A program made the translations under genes and the position numbers. Below are positions 21,182 to 31,535 of a stretch of 64,000 bases of DNA, piece after piece. The notes below the pieces were generated by a model. It made no database searches. It was not told the origin of the DNA and was given only the letters and a program-made list of their open reading frames with translations. The stretch covers positions 55,123,267-55,187,266 of the forward strand of contig OX235270.1 in the NCBI GenBank assembly GCA_944472135.2, given 5' to 3'. Positions within the stretch are counted from its first letter, which is position 1. Every line of letters begins with the position of its first letter. This stretch comes from Trichobilharzia regenti (lineage: Eukaryota > Platyhelminthes > Trematoda > Strigeidida > Schistosomatidae).

Positions 21182-23286
21182 GGCTGTCTCCAGGTGTTAT
21201 CGCGCAATGCCATCGGTTACCGCGCTCACGGCAACAGACGTTATAATCGCCTATTTTTTTGGAAATAGATTATATTTCACTAGTTTTAGACTTCTGTAGC
21301 CGGATGGCAGTAATTCGCTGTATTTTGTTCTTAGTAGAGCGTAAAATTGTATATTATAGCTCGGACGAATTATCAATGAAGAAGTCATCCTTTTTAAGAA
21401 AGTTCGCATAGAAAGACTATTATTTGCATTATAGTGCGTTGAGGGTTTGTTTTTTTGCGAGTTGTTTGAGATCTTAAGGTTGTACATATACTGCAGGCAA
21501 TGGCTGTTGTCATTCCAGTGAATCTATTAGAATCTGCCCTATGAAAGAGAAATAGCATGCAGACATAGGTTAGATGTGTGCTTTGAACATGTTAAACTTT
21601 TCTGTTATCATCCGGGATGACTGAAATACTCATAACACATCGACGACATTATGCGATGAATGAGACAGGCTGCTGAATTTCCTGGTGATTATATCTATTT
21701 TGATGAAGTTCCTAGTTAAAAGTGCTTGGGCGAAGATGTGATAATAGTTTAATTGACATTTGCACATGAAATTTCACAAGGCCTTAATTGCTCAGTGCAT
21801 GAAATGGCATCAGAGTATATTGAAATCAGTGTTCATTGTGTCTGGAAGAATAGTATAAATAGTCCTTCTCAAATGTCAGAGTACTTAAAATTAATACCAG
21901 ATTTCTGTCGATTAGTAGCTAGCAGCTGTGTCATACAACTACTACACCTGTTACATAGGTTATATCGATCTTAAAAATTATTTTGCTTCACATCACTAAG
22001 ATATTGTGAGATCCTTAATGACTTTATTGTGGCTATGAGAGATGTAGAAGATGCACTTATGGCTCATATATTTAAAGCAGTTATTATTAAACAAGTTATC
22101 TGTAAGCAACTTGTGATGTTGTGAATACTGCAAACTGTTGATAAGAAACTGCATTAAAGGAAAAAGTGCTGAACAGCTAGAAAATACTACTGCAGTTTCG
22201 TTGGTTGTTACCTTTTGCATTTGTAACTCATTCTTCCAAAGCTGCGATTGACGCCAAACCATCCATCGTACCCCACAGGCCCTATAGAAATTCGTGAGAC
22301 ATCTTACATGTCAGGTTGTCTTCCAAATTATAAGGTTGCAGATCTTTCAATTTACCTCTCACTGAAATACCACTTATCTACTTCACTATGGTCTTTTCAT
22401 TTGTGCACTGTTACACTTCATTTTATGTTAACTGGATATGCCTTTATTAAAGCTGAGACTTACTCTTTGTGCCTATTAGTTGCTTGCTTACAGTCTATCT
22501 GCTTTTATTGGAAACACAACAACACCAGTGTTTGAACAAAGCTGTATTTTCATGGAAAACATCATATTTTCTATCCTTACACCAATATGTTTGGCATTAA
22601 ACATTGCAAATGTATACTCACATTCCAAGGACATAGCACTTAGCCAAATGTACGGTGTTCATTGTTAAAGGTTTACAATTTAACTCTTATAATTTATGAT
22701 AGTTCACGATTGCAGTTTATAACATAACTTATTGCGCCTGTAGAAATGACATGCATTCTTTGTAAACATTGGTTTATACGAAATATGAAATTATTATTAT
22801 ATGCTTGCTGCTATCCTTTAGAAGATGAATAATGTGTGTGGCAGTGAAAACCCCAGAAGAATGCTGTCATGAACAAAGAATGAGAAAGGAGAATGGACCA
22901 CTTTCAGCAAAGGTAGGCAGATATAAAGCGTTTAACTCTGATATTACTTCTTTCTTACTTCAGCTATTTAAAAAACACTTTGTTTACTTATTTGTAGATA
23001 TCCGGTAACGTCAGTCACCCCGGTCACAGAGATTCGACATTGCCCAAATTATTACGACAAACGACTGCGTAAAGACATTTGCTTGTTATTATTTTCCATT
23101 AAATACATTTAATATCCTGCTTACCAGACCCTTCTTATTATATCTGAGTGTAGATATATTTGTCATGCTGACTAGATGCAGACATGACTTATTAATAAGA
23201 ACTGACGACGTAATTGGTTGCATATTTTAGTGTAAGCTAAATCTAAATACGATTGCTAAAGCTCAACGAATTCAATAATTCGTCTG

Positions 23287-23290
<4 letters not shown>
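21182..23290. other. MULE left arm, non-coding
   Basis: About 2.1 kb of AT-rich sequence between the left terminal repeat and the A tract. The small ORFs here (such as 21251-21487 and 22248-22535) show no motif or splice-consistent extension. It could hold a second MULE gene that I cannot see. Confidence 0.3.

Positions 23291-23336
<46 letters not shown>
23291..23336 (+). repeat. Run of 46 adenines
   Basis: An uninterrupted A46 (T46 on the transposase strand), downstream of the transposase 3' end and within the MULE. It may mark a retroposed insertion or slippage; there is no clear target duplication. Its length is unreliable in an assembly. Confidence 0.9.
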
Positions 23337-23338
<2 letters not shown>

Positions 23339-23713
23339 CATCACCCTTTAAGTGAAACATTAGTAATGCAATACTTTGGAATATACGTAACCGTATAAGA
23401 ACTGGAAGTCGAATGCAGTGCCTAAGTTATGCCTACTATTGTCCCTAAAGACTTGTATATGACTATGAGACGTATGCACGTTAGCTAACTGAAATACTTA
23501 TAATTCAACACGTATGCTGACCGACATCGTTCCTACATAATTACACTTACGTATTGTTAGCAGTTAAAGTCCTAGAGAGCACCGGTCTAACATGCCGTGC
23601 TCACAAAGTGAACACATGAATTGAAATACAACAAAATTTACATGAAAATTTTATTTTCATTATGATACAAATTTATTTTATTTACATATTAAGAACACGA
23701 TTGATTCCTGCGA

Positions 23714-25909
23714 TTACTCCGTCTGCATAAGTATTGGCAAACACTTCTCCACATTTGTCACTAATTCTCGTAATGCCCGCATTGATAATACTCTTTTTGG
23801 TTTTAATATGTCACGTTGATTTCGAGGGATCAGTGCTGACGTACTTTGAGATGCGAACAAGTTACGTGACCACGTCCATTGTTTACAATTATGCATCACA
23901 TGGTTAACTACAAAAGGTGGAACAAAAAACGTTAAGATAACTATGAACTGATTATTACAGGTGCAATGATGGCAGTACCTGTGTCCTGTTTCCAGTTAAG
24001 GCATCGTACACACGAATACGGTAATGAAAATTACAACTTTCCGTATAGAAGAACAATATTTAATCAAGTTTCTGTCGACATACATTAAAAACGGAGTCAT
24101 AAAAACGCAAATATACCTGTGAAATATGGCTTTCTGAAATGGAACAAAAGCAAGTGTCTGCAGGGGTACCGACAGGTCTGATATGTAACGCACGTGCAGG
24201 TGCAAGCACTCAGATCCACCTCCACTCGATTCCCGTTGTCTTGGAAGAATACATAATCGAAGGATTCAACCTCAACAACAGCCCATCGTCTCCTTTCGTA
24301 TTCACGGATAACCTTCCTCGCAACGTATGGCGTCAGCAATCGTATAATTGGGAGTAGACGTTGTGAACAGGGATAGGTGAAGCATCGCGACTGAGCAATA
24401 GTCGCCTCCTGCTGTATCCTTGCAAAACTTTGTTGATACCATTTAAACACCTTCAGCATACTTTTATGTAAACTATCTGATCTTTGTAAGTAACGTTTCA
24501 TTTGCTTGTGGGAACTCTCGACGCGATTATTTGTATCATTCCAAAAGGTCAGCACGTTGTCTCTGAAACATGCTGCCCACAATTCTCGTCGATGCATCCA
24601 ACGACGTTGTAGATATTGACTGACAGTAGCATCCAATCTACTAATAACTCTGAAGTAGAAATTAAATCTGGAAAATGAGAACATTAGAGGCATTACTCTG
24701 ATCTTCTCTTACACTGCACTAGACGGCATAAATAATTCTTCACAATCGGATTTCTTGTCTACGAATAAAATGTAAAGTATGCTTTGAAAAACTTACTTTC
24801 AAACAGAATGCTCGGCAAACATGGAAAGAACACAAAACAATGTGCGCTTGTCTGTGCGTTAACTTGACGGCTGCTATTTCAGCTTGCGCACAATTCATAA
24901 TGAAAGATTCTGTTTTGGAGGTGTCTTCCATTATTTGACGAAAACAGTCTAATATCCAAACTACATCTCGTTTGAATTCTTTTCTAGTCCACGCAAATAA
25001 AACTGGTCGTCCACGACCAAAATTATCCGTCACAAGTAACTGGAACAAAGAATACCTGCACGTTGATTAATGAATTGGTAAACTTACTTCCCCTTATTTG
25101 TATTATACGTGGAGTCGATACCAACAACTTCAGGGAACTGTTTATACAATTCCATTTGCTCATAAGTTGCAAAACAAATTCTTGTTAGTGAATTCCTGAT
25201 CGGTTCGTCGGAATAATACTCCATTAACTTCCCACGGGATTTTAGGAATTCAAAAATGTCACGACGACTCGAAATACCTTAAGTATGTAACAAGTACGTC
25301 AACGTTACCTTTATTCACTGCGGCTTTCATATTTTTAACGTCGATGCGAGTTATATCCTTATGGTACTTCTCCTTAACATGCATTATTATTTCATCGGAT
25401 GAGTGGGATTGCTGAAGAAGTGGTTCCACATTTTCTTTCTCTTCAACTGTTAGTCGTTTATACCGTGGGTCATTCTGCATGTACACCCTGCTGCATGGAT
25501 GGTTGTGCACCATATTGTGGGAAGCAATTATGTATTCACTATAATGCAAAACCACGCGAAATGAAGACGAGCAATTGCAACATTTAGACCTGCAATATTC
25601 ATGAAATCATATTACACTTCTTCTTACGACTTGTTTTTCAATTTCAATCCAGGTCTTGTACGATTCACTCCAAAAGTGCATTTAAAACCAACATAAGCGT
25701 ACTTAAACCTGGCATCCGGTATCGTTTTGCTGCAATTATGAACATAGTGAGTGCAAGAAAACTACACTGTTAGCATTAAATGACTTCCTCACTTTTTGAA
25801 ATTCTGCTAATGACTTCTCAAATTCATCCCAGCTGAAGAAACGCCTTCCAAGTATGTATTCAGCAAAAATTCCACTTAAATCTGTGCTCCTGTCACTCGA
25901 ATTGACTAC
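23714..25909 (-). CDS. MULE transposase with DDE core and SWIM zinc finger, at least 8 exons
   Basis: Cut-and-paste transposase. Exons as read: 25909-25793, 25729-25628, 25589-25309, 25277-25088, 25055-24797, 24753-24713, 24667-24117 and 23907-23714. From exon 2 on, every junction is GT-AG and in phase. Three introns are only 31, 32 and 43 nt. Exon 1 to 2 is not in phase, and the true start is not found. Core motifs are FPEVVGIDSTYNTNKG (first D), FIMNCAQAEIAAV (second acidic site, here N), CSFHVCRAF, and NDTNNRVESSHKQMKRY (E). The SWIM finger is CTCVTYQTCRYPCRH. The last exon ends ELVTNVEKCLPILMQTE with AATAAA near 23680. The total is near 575 residues. N for D at the second site suggests loss of catalysis. 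Confidence 0.75.
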
Positions 25910-26349
25910 CTGCAACGGACTAAAATAAAATTATCAATTAGGATCCATCTATGTCACAACTATTCCAAGATAAATCGTAAAAAACCAACATTGAAATACA
26001 GGGATGATCGATAACCATAAAGAAAATACCGCACGTTTAACCTAAATTACAGAAAAACACAAGAACCCACCGGTTCGTTGACATCGCAAGCAACCGACAG
26101 ACCAAACAACGAATTGTACGACAAATAAAGCCTGGTACATGCACAAACAAAGAAAAACAAAGCGTTACAATAGTCTAATTCACGTTTATAGTCATCACAT
26201 ATGCTGGCAAACGACGCAAACACAACCACGCCAAGACAGCACCCGACAGCACGCACCCAAGGACAATTCAAACTCCAATTGACCGCCACCATTCTAGCCA
26301 ATGAAAGAGGAAAAAAAATGAGTCGCGGAAAATATAACACGCAACCACG
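25910..26349. other. MULE right arm, possible 5' end of transposase gene
   Basis: This lies between the first recognised exon and the right terminal repeat. The promoter and first exon should be here but no start codon could be tied to the frame. The ORF 26047-26391 crosses the terminal repeat and the target duplication, so it is not a gene. Confidence 0.4.
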
Positions 26350-26371
26350 TATATCCTCACCCCTTGGGATG

Positions 26372-26909
26372 ATTGGACATCCTTTTTGCATATGAATGTT
26401 CCAATCTATGTTAAATTCCTAGAATTCTTGAAGGAGTTTCACACAGTTTACCATGACCTTCTCCTTCATAAAATAGGTCAGGTGGCTTTTGGTGGCCTGC
26501 CCCTGCAGTGACTGAAGGACTAACTAGCCGAAAAGAACTTCTGAGTCAATGTTCATTGTATCTTTCATCCTGACACAGCTCAACATTGGGGATATCATTA
26601 GGTTCTATCCTAGGGCCCTTAATGTTTCTGACCCTTGTGTTTGGTCAAATATGCCTTCTTAACAGCCCCGATGTTCTTGACTTTGACGACGTGAAGGTGT
26701 CGAGAGCAGCATAGTGTTTGAAAGACTTTGATAGGCTACAGATAGACCTAAATCTATGGAAGGCTGGTATGACTTTCAATCTGAAAATGCAAGTAGTGCA
26801 GTTACGTATCTGTAATTTACCAAATTACTTCTCTAATTTACTTACTGTGCAACTTCAAGGCTTGAATTAGTTTTAGTTCCAACGGAGAAAATTAACACAA
26901 GCCTTAGTT
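26372..26909 (+). pseudogene. CR1-like reverse transcriptase, second part
   Basis: This continues the fragment ending at 21168. Readable pieces in changing frames are IYVKFLEFLKEFHTVYHDLL, VLDFDDVKVSRA (aligned with the usual YADD box, here FDDV) and LQIDLNLWKAGMTFNLKMQVVQL. Many stops and frameshifts are present. It is cut at about 26910 by the insertion of the RTE element. Confidence 0.7.
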
Positions 26910-29900
26910 ACACGGTTTATATTATTATTATTATATCCTTTAGTTCCTAGAGGAACATAGGGCTTCAGCTGCGCACCTCCATTGACTTCGGTTTTCTGAC
27001 AACTTTTTCACCCTGCTCCAGGTCTGTCCACATGCTTTCATCTCCTCCTCGCATGACCTCCTCCAAGTCACCCTTGGACGACCAACTCGCCGCCTCCCTT
27101 TCGGGTTCCACTCGAGGGCTTGTCTAGTGATGTCACTTGATGGTTTCCTCAGCGTATGGCCAATCCATCTCCATTTCTTTCTGCCTATTTGTTTCACAAT
27201 CGGTTCCTGATTGGTTCGCTCCCAGAGATCCCTGTTGCTGATCTTTTCTGGCCATCTGATCTTGAGTATTGAGCGGAGACAGTTGTTAATGAAGGTTTGA
27301 AGTTTGTTTGAGATGCTCTTTATGACTCGCCAAGTCTCTGATCCGTATAGTAGCACTGACTTCACATTGGAGTTGAAAATCCGGATCTTATTTTTGATGC
27401 TGAGTGCTGTTGACCTCCACACAGATTTGAGAGTAATGAAAGCTTGTCTTGCTTTTCCGATTCTGGCTTTGATGTCCTCGTCAGTTCCGCCTGTAGTTGA
27501 GACGATGCTTCCCAGGTAGGTGAAGGAGGTTGTTTCTTTCAGGTTCTTCCCATTTATGCTGATTGTTGTCTGTTGTTGTTGGCTAGGAATCTTCATCATC
27601 TCTGTTTTATCTATGTTCACGTGAAGTCCTATCTTTGATGCTTCTTCTGCCAACTTGTTACTTTTCACTTGCATATCTTCCAGTTTATGGGAAATCAGAC
27701 ATATATCATCGGCGAAATCCAGATCCTCCAAGTCTTTTGTGTCAGTCCATTTTATGCCTGTTCCCTCGTTGGTTGCCGTTGTCTGTCGCATTATCCAATC
27801 AATTGCAATCAGGAAGATCATTGGTGATAGTAGACAGCCTTGCCTCACTCCCGTCCTCACTTCGAAGGCTTCCGTAAGTTTCCCGTTGTGGATTACTTGG
27901 CATGCAGCATTGTCGTATAACTGTTGGATGAGGTGTATAATTGTCGATGGGACCCCGTAGTAGCGAAGTAGTTTCCAAATGACCTCTCGATCGACGCTGT
28001 CGAAGGCCTTTTCAAAGTCGATGAAGTTGAGATAGAGAGGTGACTGCCATTCCAAGCTTTGTTCAATGATGATCCGTAGAGTGGCGATTTGATCAATACA
28101 TGATTTGTTTCTCCTGAATCCAGCCTGTTCCGGACGAAGTTTTTCATCTAGGGCTTGTTTGATTCTCTCCAGGATGATGCGACTTAGTATCTTGCTTGGA
28201 ATGGACAGAAGCATAATTCCACGCCAGTTTTTACATTGACTTAAGTCTCCTTTCTTTGGAAGTTTGAATAAGTAACTGTTCTTCCAATCCTCGGGTACTT
28301 TGCCCTCTTTCCACACCTTCTCCAGTAGTGGTGTCATCAAGTCCGCTGTTGTCTCTGGGTCTATTTTCAAAGCCTCTGCTGGGATTCCATCTGGTCCCGG
28401 TGTTTTCCCAGCTTTAAGCATCTTGATTGCATTCAGGACTTCTGATTTCGTCGGGGGGTCAGTGTTCACTGGTAGTTCTGCTTCCGTTGTTGGTATTGCT
28501 GGACGTGTTGTAGGTGGCGGACGATTTAGAAGTCTTTTGAAGTGTTCAACCCAGTGCTTTCTCTGTTCCACCTCTTTGGTGATTGACTTTCCATTGTCGT
28601 CCTTTATTGGCTTAATCTGTGTCGAACGTTTGCCCGAAAGGTTCCTAGTTGTTTGGTAGAGTGTGGCGAGGTCTCCTTTGCCTGCAGCTTGTTCTGCTTC
28701 GTTTGCCATGGTTTCATAATATTTTCTTTTGTCTTCCCTGGCACTTTTCTTCACTCTTTTGTTCAGTGTATTGTAGCTTGCATTCAGCTCCTGTTTTTGT
28801 TGCTCGTCAGTGCACTGGATAATCTTTTGCTTCACTGTCCTTCTCTCTTCTATTAGTTTCCAAGTGTCCGTAGTGAGCCACTGTTTGTCCTGTCTCTTTT
28901 TTCTGCCTAGAATTTCTATGCAGGTTTGGCTCCACACCGTTTTCAAGTTGTTCCAGTGCTTTTCAACGCCGACCTTTTCGCTAGTGTTGATTTGTGTCTC
29001 GGCTTTGTCCTTTATGCTTGCAATGAAGATGTCCTTTGTAGCCTGGTCCTTCAGCTTTTGAGTGTTGAACTTGGCTTGTGGTCTATCTGCAGCTCCTGAT
29101 TCCCTGAAAGCTTTTAATTTGATTTGGATTGTCCCTTGTACGAGATAGTGGTCTGAGCCAACGTCTGCTCCTCTTCTTGCTTTTGTGTCCAGTAGGCTGC
29201 GCCTCCACTTCCTTGAGATTGAGATGAAGTCGATTTGGTTTTTGGTTTGCCCGTCTGGTGACACCCATGTAGCCTTGTGGATATCTTTGTGCTTGTATAC
29301 ACTGCCACCAATCACCAGTTCGTTGAAGGCGCAGAAGTCGGCGAAGAGTTCTCCGTTTTCATTCATTTCTCCTAGAGCTTCTCTACCCATGATGAGTTCC
29401 CTTCCCGTATTGTCTGGTCCCAGTTTGGCGTTCATGTCTCCCATTAGTATTTTCATGTCGCCAGCTGGAGTATTGTCCATTGTTGCCTGTAGTTGCCTGT
29501 AGAATTCTTCTTTCTTTCGAGGTCTGCGTTGTTTGTGGGTGCATAACATTGTATGATTGACACTTTCCTTCCTTTGGAGTTGAACCTGGCGGTCATTATC
29601 CTGGACGAAATCGCCTCCCATTGTATCAGGGCTTTCGTTGCCGTTGGTGACATCATGATAGCCACGCCCTCGGTGTGCGTGTGGTTATCTTCTGGGTGAC
29701 CGGAGTAGATCACTGACTCACCTGTTGACAATTTGGTGAGTCCACTCCCATTCCATCTGCTCTCACATATTCCCAGCACTTGTATTCCGTATCTTTTCAT
29801 CTCGTTGGCGATCTGGGCAGCTTTCCCAGTCTCGTACATAGTTCGGACGTTCCATGTTCCTACACAGACTTTTTCTTTTGGTGCAAGGAGGTTCATTATG

Positions 29901-30446
29901 CTGAAGTTCTGTAGCAATTTTGTTTACAGGGTGGGGTTGCTAGCCTCACGCCTGAGAAAAAATGATTACATTAAGTAAAAGTTTAGAGAGAAGCAACTTT
30001 TTGGGTTGCTCCCCTCAAAATCAGAAAATAACGGACAAACAATGAGAACAACATCAACAAAGGAAACAGTTCACAGAAAAAAGGGCAAAAAGCGACGACA
30101 ACTATACAATAAGACAACATGCAATATAGTTCAGTACAGTTAACTAAAATGATATCTTAACCATAAACTCACTGACTTGGAGCAACTTGAACATATAAAT
30201 CCAACAATATATACAATTATAGATGTGTTTATGTTTAAAAATTCCACAAATCCAAACAGCTAGTTATGTGTATTATCTGTCAATAAGATTGTATTTTTTG
30301 GATTCAGTGTTCGAAAGGTTAATAATTGTGATAGTTTCCGCAAACTCTTGGCATAAAATTTTACCGAAATAAGAGTTTTTATTTATAAGCAAAATGTAGC
30401 GTAGTAGTCGAAAAGCGCGCTATCCCTTATTTCACACGGTTTATAT
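26910..30446 (-). mobile_element. Near-full-length RTE/SR2-type LINE with 13-bp target duplication
   Basis: The element 26923-30433 is flanked by ACACGGTTTATAT on both sides (26910-26922 and 30434-30446). Its 3' end (left) finishes in a short ATA/TTA repeat after GAAGCCCTATGTTCC, as RTE elements do. The 5' untranslated region is about 515 bp (29918-30433). The duplication and an almost open reading frame make it the youngest-looking LINE of the window. Confidence 0.85.
26940..29917 (-). CDS. RTE polyprotein: endonuclease and reverse transcriptase, one frameshift
   Basis: It encodes target-site nicking and reverse transcription of the LINE. The 5' frame (29917 to about 29510) begins with the endonuclease signature VCVGTWNVRTMYETGK, then GICESRWNG, EGVAIMMS and IIQCYAPTN. 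A single-base shift near 29510-29535 moves the reading to the 893-codon frame, which carries ILMGDMNAKLG, NQIDFISIS and GSDHYLVQ, completing the nuclease. The polymerase follows, with KAGKTPGPDGIPAEALK, WRGIMLLSIPSKI, NFIDFEKAFDSVDRE, GVRQGCLLSPMIF, the catalytic LDFADDICLI, and YLGSIV. The C-terminal [10 protein letters not shown] and RRRVGRPRVTWRR end it. Without the shift it would be one protein of roughly 990 residues. Confidence 0.9.
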
Positions 30447-30660
30447 AGCGATGGAATATAAACCCGTACACCTTGCGTCCGCTTACTCTTTAAATTTCCC
30501 TAATTTGGAAGGTCGACTCTGGTGTTTTGCTTTGCCTTTGGTCTATGTGGAACAAACAATATAGAAGTCGTGTGTTAGTATACTTCGTACTGTGCGTGAA
30601 CGTCGACACCCTTAGCCTCTTAAACTCTTTGCCTGCACATGTGGCTACATCACTGTTCAC
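30447..30660. repeat. Repeat equivalent to the Penelope insertion site
   Basis: The stretch 30503-30610 matches 17385-17460 (TTGCTTTGCCTTTGGTCTAT) and then, without interruption, 19314-19345 (TAGTATACTTCGTACTGT). It therefore shows how the repeat looks without the Penelope-like insertion. It may be part of a LINE 3' region; its family is unknown. Confidence 0.7.
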
Positions 30661-30835
30661 TAGCAGCGGTTTTTTTACAGGATGGGTTTGGTAGCCTCAC
30701 GCTCACCCACTACTTTACCAACCTTGTTTTTGCTACGTGAGGTAAAAGAGTGTGTTGGCTAGGGATCGAACCCGGAACCACATACGTGGCTGGCGAGCAT
30801 CCTACCGCAGTGCCACCGACGGTTCTTCAGAAACT
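30661..30835 (-). repeat. tRNA-derived SINE, family 3, copy a
   Basis: On the minus strand it starts with a tRNA-like head: an A-box-like GGCACTGCGGTAGG and a B-box GGGTTCGATCC. It ends with GCGTGAGGCTACCAAACCCA followed by an A-rich stretch. Copy b is at 61371-61603. The tail motif also occurs just upstream of the RTE start codon at about 29925-29955. Confidence 0.65.
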
Positions 30836-31200
30836 AAAAAATGTATATTTATCATACATGTTACTGCTTCCTACAATCTCGATTTTCGACCTTGCTGAGC
30901 GCCTAAAAAGAAAGTACCAACTCCATTCACGGCAGTGGCAAGATATTAGCAATACTCATACCACATATAACTGACAACAGCTCAGTTCCCCTTTAAGTCG
31001 GCCAAAGCTAAGCTATTCTAGCGGCGTGGTAAACTATGTAGAATTTTAGCAAAAACTAGAAACGTTTACCTGAAAAACAAAAGGAGAGCTTGAAGATATC
31101 ATTTGGCTTTACACAACGTCGTGATCTATATTGTATGATGGATTTCTGCAGAGCGAAGTTTGATGTTAGGTGCTTCGGACTTGGCGGGTCGTTCGGAGTT

Positions 31201-31535
31201 ATGAACGCAGGAGTTAGAGGTATTTTTGTCTATCTGCTTATACTGAGTATGTAGTTAAGAGCTTGTTTGTTCGTGCTCTGTATTCAAGACCTCATTACGT
31301 TTATTTATTCCCCTAACAGTAGTGTGTGAGTTTTTATTTTTATTCCTTCTAACTGAATTCAGGTGTTTTTCTTGCAATGAGAAGGCATTACAACCTTCGC
31401 ATGGGTGGCCTAGAAAGAGCTTACAAGTACAAAAAGATATACTCAGGTAATGGGACTTGTTAATAACCTAATCTTTTAGTTAAAAGAGTTGAGGATGTTG
31501 AAGTGACTGAAGAGAATGCTGATTTATATAACTAA
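31201..31535 (+). CDS. Small spliced gene of unknown function, 57 codons or 3' part of a longer one
   Basis: Three exons join in frame: 31201-31219 (MNAGVR), 31363-31446 (VFLAMRRHYNLRMGGLERAY, then KYKKIYS) and 31480-31535 (VKRVEDVEVTEENADLYN, then TAA). Introns are 143 and 33 nt, both GT-AG and both phase 1; a 33-nt intron is typical of trematode 5' exons. An AATAAA lies about 100 bp downstream, near 31635. The frame is also open upstream of the ATG to about 31150, after an AG, so an additional 5' exon is possible. I do not recognise the basic, tyrosine-rich protein. Confidence 0.4.

Larger units (their letters stand above)
21160..26371 (-). mobile_element. Mutator-like DNA transposon (MULE), 5194 bp, with 9-bp target duplication
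   Basis: Element 21169-26362 has terminal inverted repeats GAGTGAGGATATA (21169-21181) and its near-perfect complement (26350-26362; 12 of 13 match). It is flanked by the identical 9-mer CTTGGGATG at 21160-21168 and 26363-26371. Nine-base duplications are typical of the Mutator superfamily. Removing the element plus one 9-mer joins CR1 reverse transcriptase in frame. Inside, on the minus strand, is a multi-exon transposase. This resembles the Curupira MULEs described from schistosomes, as I remember them; family identity was not checked. Exceptional preservation of the ends suggests a rather recent insertion. Confidence 0.85.

Noticed and set aside
26047..26391. 114-codon minus-strand ORF as a membrane protein gene
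   Set aside because: It crosses the right terminal repeat and target duplication of the MULE and lacks support from splicing or motifs.
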